A stretch of DNA of 64,000 nt from Nymphaea colorata (taxonomy: Eukaryota > Streptophyta > Magnoliopsida > Nymphaeales > Nymphaeaceae), in assembly GCF_008831285.2 (NCBI RefSeq), contig NC_045147.1, positions 15,726,854 to 15,790,853 of the forward strand, written 5' to 3'. The notes beneath the pieces are model-generated. The model was not told the DNA's origin. It did no database searches and worked only from the letters and a program-made list of their open reading frames with translations. This document shows positions 24,901 through 35,005 of this stretch, one piece after another. Each line of letters opens with the position of its first letter. The first letter of the stretch is position 1. The position numbers and the translations under genes were made by a program.

Positions 24901-26273
24901 GGAAATTCTAAAGTATTTACATTTGCAATATCGTCTTCTGAACTGAAGTTAGTGCACAACAATGTGAAATGATTTCATCATTAGGCTTTCAATTGTGTTG
25001 TTTCTAGTATCAACCATCTGCCTAGTCACCCATTTACAATAAAAACATTCAATACAATTATCGACCAGGCGAATATCAAATGAACCACAGAATCAAGGAA
25101 AAGCATAAGATCAAAAGAGTATACAGAAAAAAGCGCAGAGAATAAAGGAAGAAAAATGGGAAGATCAAAACAACTGAGTGCGTACATCTCAACCTCTTCC
25201 TACATGTAAAAACACTTCTAAGAAATGACACCAAAACCTGGACCATTAGGTGATAAATCCAAAAACTTGTGATTAGGCCGTTGAGCCAAAAAAGGCTGAG
25301 GTAACCTACTAAATCCACACGTGCAAACAAGAGAATATAAGCCATCACCCCGATCCGACTGCACTAAATACATCAGGAACGGATGTAAAGAGGGAAGGAC
25401 AGGTGAGACTTGCTAACTGTGATGTCGAAATGAGAAGCAGATCCAGAAGCGAAAAGAAAGCAGTTCAAAAGAGCTCGGACAAACTACTAGCTGCAATTTT
25501 GGGCAGCGTATAGGTGAGACGCACGTTCCCAATCCTCAAACTTAAAAGTGCAGATGAGCACAAAATTGCTGCTCTCGGTGGTTTTCCATTGTTATCGTCG
25601 TTTCTCATAGCGGCTATCAAAGTAATCGATACCCTAAGGAGATATACATCCAGTTTTTTACTAATAATGGCACTAATTTTTTCACATCATGTTCAACCAT
25701 TCAAGATCAATTGGAAACAGCCTTTAATTCCCCACATGATGGAAGAAAAACATCCACGCGCAAAGGCAACCCTTTTAGAGAAAGAGAGAGATAGAGAACA
25801 CATTGATCAAAAGGGAAATGTGGGGAAATCTGAACGAACACGCACCAGTATCTGACAGCCTTGCATCTGGAGCATCGGGTGGAGGTGGGCTCGAAGCAGA
25901 CGGCGCACACGTTAGCAGCGGCAGCAGAGGAGGCGACGGAGGATGAGGAGGTGGTCGTGGCTGTGTTCGTGGACAAGGAGGGGGAAGAAGAAAAGGAGGA
26001 GGAGAAGGCGACAGCAGGGACGGCGTTGACGGTGAAAGTGGTGGCGATGGGAGGGGGTGGGGAGAAGGCCAAGGAAGATGAAGCCCGGTACTCAAGGGCG
26101 GCCGTGAGCTCAGCCCGAGCAGACTCTTCAGACGCAAGGATCAGGAGACGCCTAATCTCCTGCTTACGGGCCTCGGCCTGCCTCCATTTTCGGCGTACAA
26201 GGAAGGAGACGAAGGGGACGACGACCAGGACCAGAAGAAAGCCAGGCAGCCCCAAATCTCCGTTTCCGGGCAT
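15967..26273 (-). CDS. UBP16: Ubiquitin carboxyl-terminal hydrolase 16-like (membrane-anchored, MYND finger, USP catalytic domain)
   Basis: Coding exons on the minus strand: 26273-25846, 23043-21837, 21695-21610, 19647-19562, 19442-19280, 19130-19010, 18907-18750, 17500-17416, 17344-17132, 16983-16922, 16699-15967. They sum to 3342 nt, giving 1113 aa in one frame. Domains: a hydrophobic N-terminal anchor (about 8-26); a MYND zinc finger at 123-160 (C123, C126, C134, C137, C143, C147, H156, C160); a long serine-rich linker encoded by exon 2; a USP domain from about 550 with Cys box GLSNCGNSCYANAVLQCL (catalytic C575), a zinc ribbon C700-C703/C748-C751, a His box (H830) and an Asp box (D846); and a serine-rich tail. 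It cleaves ubiquitin from proteins. Arabidopsis UBP16 stabilises SHM1 and affects salt tolerance. The WRQGHKEEC wording favours UBP16 over UBP15. The donor of exon 4 is non-GT and is the least certain junction. Confidence 0.92.
19443..19561 (-). other. UBP16 intron 4, apparent GC-AG intron
   Basis: Exon 4 reads through HTKK and needs one more base to pair with the exon 5 start. The junction that keeps the family spacing of five residues between the two cysteines (C-KRAEG-C) uses donor AAAT|GCACGT at 19561-19560 and acceptor ctgtcag. A GT alternative exists (exon end 19558 with acceptor aaaag, exon start at 19436), giving one residue fewer. The sequence cannot settle which is used. Confidence 0.5.
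19648..21609 (-). other. UBP16 intron 3 (about 2 kb)
   Basis: This intron splits the codon just before the catalytic cysteine. It holds CA/TA-rich microsatellite near 20770-20880 and an unexplained 90-codon open frame on the gene's own strand at 20722-20450. It shows no recognised domain. Confidence 0.6.
23044..25845 (-). other. UBP16 intron 1 (about 2.8 kb)
   Basis: The intron interrupts the MYND zinc finger between Tyr142 and Cys143. It holds a CA microsatellite near 23440-23470, a patch of gtaccatgccgtaccg-type short inverted repeats near 23590-23670, and a gcctaggcaccc-type repeat near 24430-24560. No nested gene was recognised. Confidence 0.6.
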
Positions 26274-26720
26274 TTATCCCGCCGTGGAAGCATTCAGCAC
26301 GTCGGAAACCCCAGGCCTCACCCCGACGCAAGACCTCCCCAGCAAAGAATACATAGATCTCGCAGATCGCCTCTCGAACCCCCCACCAATTCTCAGCAAA
26401 TTCGCTGATAGGCGACCAACAAAACCAGATACAGAAGAACAATTGGCGAGACCCTCGGACCGCAGACGAAAACGAAAAAAGGGAGAGGAGACCTTAGACC
26501 TGATAGAGAGAGAGAGGGGGGGAGGGAGGGAGGGACGCCAGATGATTTTCTTCTCCCTTTTGGTATTTTGTGCCCCTCTTTTTTCTTCTTTCTTCTTTCT
26601 TCGGATGCCAAGGAAGGAACCACCTTTGGCCACCATTTCGCGTTGAATGCGAAATATTCGCTCACCTGCGCGCTCACGCGTGCGTGCATGCGTGCGTGTG
26701 TGCCGCTTGCAGGGAAAGTT
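26274..26720 (-). promoter_or_regulatory. UBP16 5' leader and proximal promoter
   Basis: Upstream of the UBP16 start codon the minus strand carries a pyrimidine tract (about 26535-26503, CCCTCCCTCCCC followed by CT repeats), as often found in plant leaders. A near-palindrome gcgaaatattcgc lies at about 26648-26660. No TATA box was identified with confidence. Plus-strand open frames across this region are antisense shadows. Confidence 0.35.
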
Positions 26721-27680
26721 TCATTGAGGACTGCCTATTTTAGGCATAATTCCAGACGAGACGCTCTTACTCTTTTAATTTTCTTTTCTGAATGAAAATC
26801 TCAAAATGCGAACCTGTTTTTGCCACATCAGATCAAACGGTCCGTCGGGGTCAATGGAAGAACAGCAAACATGTTGTAGAAGCGTGTTTGACTGGGTGGA
26901 TCGCGTGTCTTACCAACAACGAAAGGGGTCTCCTTTCATTATCGCGGTTCTTAGATTCTTTGATTCTCATTCAATTTTAAATTCCATAATTTTTGCACCT
27001 ACAACATGGATTTTAAATCCAATATTTTTTAGAAAAAAAAATTATAATTTGGCATTCTGAAACGCAAATAGGGAAAATATTTTTCCTCTCCAAAAAAAAG
27101 AAATGCTGTAAAATTTTACTTTTAATTTGTCACTGGTTTTTCCTCTGCTTTTAAATGAAGTCGTCTCGTGACATTATGTCAACCTTCTCAAGCACGCCGA
27201 AAAATAGTAAATGGTAGTAATAATTTTCTTGTATAATCTTCTCTTAAATGTTAATATGATAAACTTTTTACTTAAACAGCATTACTTGATTATAATCTCA
27301 AGATGAATCCACGATTTCGTATAGAATTTTAAATAGTTTTACACTGAAATTATATGTTTTTAAAATGCTATTAAAAACATTTATATATATATAAAAAAAT
27401 TTCAATTTTTTCTTGCATGTGTTTACATTTTATGTCTCACAAACAGGCGTTAGAATGAAATATATAAAACTTATAGCATAGTTTAGTTATCGTGTCAAAA
27501 GTTAAGCAGGTTTGGGTAACACAGTTGGAGTTAAATACTCTGAAAACAACTCTAGGGATGCCTCCAATAATAAGTGATAATTTCCATAAGAATCTCGCCC
27601 CGCCCTGGTCAACAACTAATAATAATTATGATTAATTTAAACAGCTGCTTCGAACACCCACATATAAGGGCAAAGCATTC

Positions 27681-27776
27681 TGCGTGTCCCAGTCACGTGT
27701 CATCGGGTATGGCGTGAGCTTGCGTGTCCAAGTCACGTGTCATTGCGTATGGCGTGAGCGTGTGTGTCCCTGTGAC
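27681..27776. repeat. 40-bp tandem repeat with G-box/ABRE-like core, 2.4 copies
   Basis: Units at 27681-27720 and 27721-27760, plus a partial third to about 27776. Each full unit contains gtcacgtgtcat, in which CACGTG is a G-box and ACGTGTC matches an ABA-responsive element core. The repeat lies about 1.4 kb upstream of the UBP16 start codon. A regulatory role is inference. Confidence 0.7.
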
Positions 27777-29263
27777 GGATCGTTCGTCGATCTTAAATTG
27801 TGATTTTAGTTTGCTACATTTACGACCTCACGATGAAAATATACTCCTATTATGTTTGATTGGGGGCATAGAATAGTTGGTCGGACCAGTTTCAAGAAAA
27901 ATTACATCGACAGGTTTTGGCTCTCATTCAAGGAAAAATACACTCCTTCTCATCACCTAGAACAATGGCATTTGAAATATAATGTTGTTAGAATGAATAT
28001 GATTTATTCTCGATAGGATTCACGCAACAGTTGGGGTGAGAGCTAATAAACAGTCAATCTCCCCTTTAAATTTTTGAGGTATCAACTCTCTGTCTTGAAA
28101 AAGAGAGGAGTCCTTATTATGCAAACAATATTGATTGCCAATAATTTTGAATTACTTTAATGTTTTTTAAAATATATAACAATATCTAACAAACATGTAA
28201 ATTTAAAATAAATCTGAACCGACCAATTCAAATCAAATCAAGGGCAAACCATTTTAATCGGCTCAAGGGTACCATATCTCAACTTTTACCTATCCTTTAA
28301 AATATTTACAAGATCCGTTGCTTTTAATTAATTATATATATTTTTTCCTATTCGAAACTAAATTTTCTGATATTTTTAGCCGATTCAAATTCCATTTAGC
28401 CCGAATCAATCTTTTAGAGCACTTGTGGTCAGTTTGATCAAACTTTCTATTTTAATTCCGTTTTCTTTTTTGAAAAACTCGATTGGCTCTAGAATTTGCT
28501 GGACAGGTTGATTGAAAACGTGAAACTTATATGCGACAAATAGTCATTCATGGACAAATAACTTGGGCTTAATAGTTGAGTTTGACTTGATGACCAGCTT
28601 TTCATAGGACAAAGACAATCGATCCCAAATTCAAAGAAAGCGGTAGACTTGTCCTTGGGACACACCACAGAGGCGACGCTATATTTTATGAATTATTGCT
28701 TTCGTCACCAGACGTCGACTCGTCTCCTTCCGAGTCAACAGCTATTTGTAAAATACCAAATAGAAAATATATTGAAGCAAACAATCAAGAGATGGAATAT
28801 ATTTTTGCAAAAGATTACATAAAAAAGACGATGGAATTTGAAGAAGTTGCGTGGAAGTAATAAGAACTTGTTTTCTTGTTGATTTTGGTGGAATTCTTAT
28901 GAGTGTGACAGAAATTTTGAGACATAAGAGACGCCGTATATCAGATCTGTCACGATCAAGGGTTCAGATTTTGAAAAATTAAATTTTAATGATTAATATT
29001 TTTAGAATTATTAATTTGGCTTGTTGTAGTTGATCCTTTGCTCCCGGTGACGGTCTCAGTTAATAGCAGATCGAAGCCCCAATTCCAACCTGTTTCATCT
29101 TAGAAAAAACCAAAAATGAAAAATGTAGTTTAGCGCCGAAACACCTAAGAATTTTAAAGAAAAGTGGCGGAGGCACATGTGGGGCCATTGTTCACACCAA
29201 CTCACATATAAATAGTTGTATCTTACTAACTTTTACTTATCTATATATACAATATATATATAT

Positions 29264-29310
29264 AGTGTTCCTTTAAGTGGAAAAATCAAAATATCCTCTT
29301 AAACTTCACA

Positions 29311-29374
<64 letters not shown>

Positions 29375-29541
29375 TTCCTTTAAGTGGAAAAATCAAAATA
29401 TCCTCCTAAACTTCACAAATATATATTATAGTGTTCCTTTAAGTGGAAAAATCAAAATATCCTCCTAAACTTCACAAATATATATTATAGTGTTCCTTTA
29501 AGTGGAAAAATCAAAATATCCTCTTAAACTTCACAAATATA
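29264..29541. repeat. 59-bp tandem repeat, four copies, interrupted by a long (TA)n tract
   Basis: A unit beginning agtgttcctttaagtgg starts at 29264, 29371, 29430 and 29489. The last three are spaced exactly 59 bp. The first is separated from the second by 107 bp because a (TA)n tract of roughly 55 bp fills the junction. Copies differ by only one or two bases (cctcYtaaac), so the array is young. Confidence 0.85.
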
Positions 29542-30588
29542 TGTAGAAATTTAATATGAAATAATTGATGAGTCCATGGTTTAGAGTTGAAATAGCAACT
29601 TAAACCCTAACTGGGTCGGGTTGGTGGTGGTAGGTCAGACCCTCATGGCCGTCGCCGACGTGACTGTCACGTAGAGGCAAGAAGACAAGAAACAAATTCG
29701 GAGTCTTCCACACAAACGGGCCAAGTTTGGAAAACTGACTGTAACTTCTCCAGAGAAATCCAAGCTCTGCCTCTGCACTGCATCGCATTCGAGCAGCATT
29801 TGGAAAAGTTTTCGCGTGAAACGAAAGATTGAATTTGACTATTTGGCAGCAAACTTCTGCATCGGGACGTTCTATATTTATTCTTTTCTCCATGAGGATG
29901 TCTTCTTGCCCCTTTTTTTCAAAAGGCGAACAGTGAAAGCAGGCTCCTACCGGGGAATATCTAGTTCGGGGAAGAAGATGAAGAAAGAAGAAAGTTGGTG
30001 CAGATCAGAAGCAGGAAATTCGCGCAGGAGAGAGGACCACCACGTAAGAACTTGGGAAAAAAAGGCCAAGAATGATACGATAGATCTTCTGCGTAAGCAT
30101 ACCAACTGAACCAGGGAAAGCAGAAACAGTAATTAATGATAACTGTTTTCTTTCTCTTTGTTCAAGCGCCATGGATCTGCCGGCCAAGATTATGCAACAG
30201 TCAGTGGTGAAACAATAGAAGCTGTGGAGAAACGGTGAATTATCTTAGTGATTGTTATTTTTAGTTACCATTTGAAGGGAAGGAGGGCTTCTTTGATGCG
30301 TTGAACTGAGGCGCTTTTTCATTTTTTATATCCGAATGACTTTTATATGAGATTTTCTCATCTACTCTCTCTCTCTCTCTCTCTAAAAGAAAATTCCTTT
30401 CTTAGTAACTAGGTCTCTCATGCCCACCAAAGTGGGAACACAAATGTGACGTTGTTGAAAGGAAGATGGGTTGTCTAAGTGTCTGATCTCTTTGTTTTTC
30501 CACATTCTCTTATGGGCTTAAATTCATTTTGATGGTGGATGATGGTGGATGGGAGATACCTTTAAGAAGCCAAAGCCCCCCACCCACA

Positions 30589-31364
30589 TAGGGGTGAAAA
30601 TGAGCCCAAGTCGAACCCCAAGTTTAGTGATGGAGCTCAGCTCGACTAATGAAACCTTGAGCTCCAAAATAGCTCGACACAAGTAGCTCAAACTAGTTTC
30701 GGTAGTTACATGTTGAGCTCGAACTCGACTCGATTAAGGCTCGACAAACTCGTTTAAATAGAATTGATATTCATCGTTACGTGTTGAGCTCGAGTTTGAC
30801 GCGATTAAGGCTCGACAAATTCATTCGAATAGAATTGATATTCATCGTCACGTGTTGAGCACTAACTCGACTTGATTAAGGGTTGACGAACTCGTAAACT
30901 CGTTTGAATATATCGAACTCTGTCACCAGGGTGCGGCAAACCTGGTGCCGCACCACGTCGACGTGGGTGCAGCCCAGATTCGTACCCAAACCGCACTTTA
31001 TTCATTTCAGTCTATTTTTTGTGTTTTTAATAAATTTGATATTATTAATATATAATAATATATACCCTTGCCACACCGCTGCACTTAAATTTTTTTAGAT
31101 GTGTCACATCAGCACCGACACCCGCACCCACAACCCGCACACCGGTGACTTAAATATCAAATTGATTAAAGCTTGACAAACTCGATTAAGGATCGAACTC
31201 GACTTGGCAGTTACGTGTTGAGCTCGAGCTTAACTCGATTATTTCGAACGAGTCGACTCATGAACTCGAACTCGAGTCATTAAGCAAATGACTCGGCTCG
31301 AACTCGTTCACAAGCTGAGCTTTAACAAGTCAAGCTCGAGTGCTCGACTCATTGTTCACCCATA
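30589..31364. mobile_element. hAT-like non-autonomous element (776 bp), ctcgac-rich, with a nested insertion
   Basis: The left end taggggtgaaaatgagcc and the inward-read right end tatgggtgaacaatgagtc are clear inverted termini. Flanking 8-mers cacccaca (30581-30588) and caccctcc (31365-31372) match at 6 of 8 positions, consistent with an aged hAT target duplication. The body is made of gttgagctcgagctcgac-type repeats in direct array, with three similar units near 30710, 30780 and 30850. There is no transposase. A separate element interrupts it at 30922-31149. Confidence 0.65.
30922..31149. mobile_element. Nested 228-bp inverted-repeat element
   Basis: The ends gtcaccagggtgcgg and (read inward from the right) gtcaccggtgtgcgg match at 13 of 15 positions. 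The interior has GC-rich flanks with cacccgcaccc repeats and an AT-rich centre. It interrupts the ctcgac-rich element. No target-site duplication was evident, so the superfamily is not assigned. Confidence 0.5.
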
Positions 31365-31372
31365 CACCCTCC

Positions 31373-34300
31373 CTCCTTTCCTTCTACTCTCATGGTCTTT
31401 GGCTGTTTCTCCATTGTTTGCAGACGAGAGGATTAGTATACATGAGAATCGAACAACGACTAGACTTTAAATCCTCACTGGAATGGATTTAATTTCTCAA
31501 ATTGGTTTATGAGTTACTTGGTAATTGGATTGGATCCTAGGATCCAGATGTGATATGCATGTTGGTGTCAAAGATTGTCAAATTCACTTGTAAGTGGGTA
31601 TGAATTGTTAAACCCTATAAACCTTTGAAGATTTCCCAAAACCTTCAAATTCGTAATATTTCAACGTCTAACTTTGCAAATATTGAGTGTTAAAATTTTA
31701 TCCTTCATAAGAGACGCATACTTTTTAGCGTTGGACTTCAAGTCTGAGTGTTAACCAAGAATGATGTTCTGAGTTTTAACCCGAATTCTGATGTTACCAA
31801 CTCAGAACATAGTGCAATCAACTTTGGAAATGTGCTTCCCTGCACTTGTGATGTGATGTTACACACAATGTCAATGTCTTTCATTAAGTGCAAGAACGTT
31901 CCCTCTTCAACCTCAACCGTTTCATATTCATAACCAATACATATGTGTCTCTTTTCGGTGTGAATTAGTGGCGTTCATGGGCATTTAACTTTTCAAGGTT
32001 GTCCAAGTTCAATCAATGGCAGACATGGAGGCATACCAATGTGGCACCCAATAAGATAATCTAAAAATCGCTACAACTTTCAAGATCTTGCTTTGATTAC
32101 AATATAGGAAGCATTTACTTTATATTTAAAGATTCATAGACCTGACGTGGATTTGACACGACATGCTTTTGATGATGTAGTAAACGATATGCGTTAGAAA
32201 TAATTAATGAGTGCCAGGGACCAAAACATGTCGCTGAAACTTAGCCATGTATCCGTAATGGTTTTATTGACCGTTGATGACGAGAGTGTCGGTAAAAATC
32301 ATCAGCAGCACGTTGGTGTAGCCACAATCACCGACATATGTTTGCCCACGCGTCGCTAAATCCATCTTTTAGTGCAACCACCACCCAAAAACTTAATTAA
32401 CATGTCTTTCGAAAGAGATAGAGATGCAATGGCACCGGGTACCTCATCTTCTTTTCTCTTTTGTAGTGTCTGGTGCACTTGAACCTATAAATTTCGATTC
32501 TCCTCACATGGCATGTTGCCTTTGCGCCCGTCATAGTCCATGGAAATCAACAACACACAGATTCATTCACGTACAAGTTTGTCATTGGAGGATTGATATT
32601 TTTCATTTCACGTAGAACTTTACTGCACTGTATACTAGTCAACTGCCGCAATAGTCAAATGTTTCCTTTACCACATAGTTTTATTGATGAAAGAATCTCT
32701 ACATTGTGGTTTCCATGTTTTAGCTTTAAAATCAAGCACAGTAAGATAAAAGATAGAGAAAGGGAAAGATAGTGCTTGAAGACTCTCAGGCCCATAAACA
32801 TGTTTATTAGAGGCAGACTTCGGTTATCGTGCAGGCACACGGTCAAATAAATCTTGTCGATCAGACGTGCCAGTTGGACTCTCTTTGGCATTATACTTTA
32901 TCAGTTCGATTTTCGTTGGTACTGAACTCCTATTCCATATAGAATGGAGTATAGGAGTAGTTTGACACTCATAACAAATTGTTGCTGTCCAGCGAGTGTC
33001 TTAAAATTTAAGATGAATTCATGCAACACTATGTTATGGAGTTGCATGAATCGACTTCAATTTTTTGGGGCAAGTTCAATGGATAATAACAAAAATTTAA
33101 GATGGATTCATGCAACACTATGTTGCGGAGTTGCATGAATCTGCTTTCGTTTTTGGGGTAAGTTCACTCGATGATAACAATTTGTTACTGTTGTCAAACG
33201 ACCTTCTACGGTGTCAAGGTGAATGACACTGGCTCATTTTATGGTGTCAAGGTGAAGGACACTATCTCAACACCAGGTTGCGATGCATGGCCGATTATCT
33301 TCCGGCTCACCCTTAAAAGAGAGTTTAAATTAACTTTTCTGCAATTTCAGAAAAAGTGTCCATGTAGCCAAGACACATTGAAGCCATAGACAAATACATT
33401 AATTTTGGGTTTTAAACTGCTATATTTTTCTCAGAGTTTCTTGGAGAAAAAATCAAGAAAAAATTGGTAAATTTAGAATGATTAATCTTTCAGCAAGAAA
33501 GAGAAAGGTGGCCAAAATCTCCAAAATAAAATGCAAAAAGTATGAAAATAAAAATATGGTAATTAAAAACTATAAAAAAAAAACTAAAAAAAAAGAATAA
33601 AAGGGGGAAAACACGAAAGAAGAGAGAGAGAGAGAGAGAGAGAAAAAAAAAGCAAAGACCTTAGTGGTTGCTAGTACTAGCAAATGCAACTTCTCTTGAG
33701 TTAAATGTGCCAACTAACTTCTTAATTCCATCCCACATTGTAAACAACTCCAACCTAACGCCTTCATTCCTACTTCAACTATTTTACACGAGAAATTTGC
33801 GTGTGATTTTCATGATCATAACTGTTGGTTACTTTTCCAAGCATATAATGAATCTATTTTTGGGAAATTTAAAACTGATTTGGTATTTGAAAAGCGTGAT
33901 ATTTGAAAATATGTTTTGAAAATACTTTTTTTTTTTTAAAAAAAAACACCAACTTATGGTTTTGGAAGACATATGTATACCGGCAGGACATGAAGATTTA
34001 GTTGATTAATTGAATAAAGGTAAGTCCTAAAAAAGCTGTTAAGAAAAGCGATCACATAAAAGACATGTCGTCAGTTCGATTCTCATGGGTTACACGGCAC
34101 GCTTAGAACGATGTAGCTGACAAGTACACCACATTCCATCCAAATCTCAACACAGTCTAAGGGCAACATAAATGAAAGTGCCTTCAGACCTCTTTTTCCA
34201 ATGATAGATTGTTAAGATGGATCTTAACTTCATAATCTCAATGAAGACTATTTTATTTTATTTTTTATTTGTATGTTATATTTTAAAGTCTAATTTGCGT

Positions 34301-34710
34301 GTTTTCTCGTGCATTCAGTGAAGCCGGGCAAAGTCAAGTTACTTCAAATGGGAAACAGAAAAGCTTGTGAAAAGCAGAAAAAAAAATTAATGAAAAATAA
34401 TTCAACGTGGAGATCCGTGGCCATGCGCAGATACTTAATTCCAAAATGCTGCCGCCTGATGCTGCTCATATTAATGTGGAAAATTTTCAGATTTGCACTA
34501 AAAGTTTTGGACTTTATCAAAAACGCACCTAGGTTTATAGACTATTATTAATAGTGAGCCAAGCTTTTGCGTAGTTATCGAAAAACTCATTTCTGTTAGT
34601 TTAATGCAAATAATCTCAAAGTCAACGTTGATTAATGAGTTAAAATGGATCTTATACTTTTGTGTTATCGTTGAGTTTTATTTTTATTTTTTATCCAGTT
34701 ACAACGTCTT
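31373..34710. other. Intergenic, no gene recognised
   Basis: AT-rich sequence with the 89-bp duplication at 33004-33181, a short duplicated phrase ggtgtcaaggtgaa near 33211 and 33243, a (GA)n tract near 33622-33644 and several poly-A runs. Open frames are short and without recognisable domains. Confidence 0.5.
33004..33181. repeat. 89-bp tandem duplication, each copy with a short hairpin
   Basis: Two copies with a period of 89 bp, both containing atgcaacactatgttRYggagttgcat. In copy 2 the arms gattcatgcaac (33105-33116) and gttgcatgaatc (33130-33141) are a perfect 12-bp inverted repeat around a 13-nt loop. Copy 1 has one mismatch. Related sequence (tgaatctgctttaatttttgag, then aaatttgttactg) recurs near 45575-45645, so it is part of a dispersed family. 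Confidence 0.7.
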
Positions 34711-35005
34711 TAGGGGTGTTTGTCAGACAATGTAAAATAAGATTTTGAATGACAAAACCTGATTTTGCACCAAAACATCATTTCAAGAATGTTTGTATGA
34801 CATTGAAATTGGGTTTTGCTAAAATCTAGTTTTCATAAAGAGCCTGAAAACCGGCCTCCCCTATGTTTTTTAAGCAAAACTAATTTTTATCTTTATACCA
34901 AGTTTTTACTTGTCATCCAAACATCTAAACCAAGTTTACAAAACTAAGTTTTTAACGAAGTTTTCACAAAAACCAAGTTTTTGAAAATGTCATCCAAACG
35001 CTCTA
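34711..35005. mobile_element. Miniature inverted-repeat element (295 bp), probably hAT-type
   Basis: The left end taggggtgtttgtcagacaa and the inward-read right end tagagcgtttggatgaca are similar inverted termini. Flanking 8-mers aacgtctt and aggggctt share 5 of 8 bases, weakly consistent with a decayed target duplication. The body repeats accaagttttt-type units in both orientations. Confidence 0.5.

Larger units (their letters stand above)
26721..30588. other. Intergenic, between UBP16 and the PPR gene, left part
   Basis: No gene was recognised. AT-rich sequence holding the 40-bp tandem repeat (27681-27776) and the 59-bp tandem repeat (29264-29541), both listed separately. Open frames around 29600-29900 on either strand overlap each other and show no known domain. 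Confidence 0.5.

Noticed and set aside
25861-26646. 261-codon plus-strand open frame rich in Glu, Ala and Lys
   Set aside because: It is the reverse complement of UBP16 exon 1 (Ser/Pro-rich linker) and its leader; the minus-strand frame has the anchor and MYND finger.
34070-34110. tRNA B-box-like phrase agttcgattctcatggg, with similar phrases near 31440 and 36690, suggesting a tRNA or SINE
   Set aside because: No A box at the right distance, no cloverleaf and no acceptor stem; more likely shared dispersed repeat sequence.
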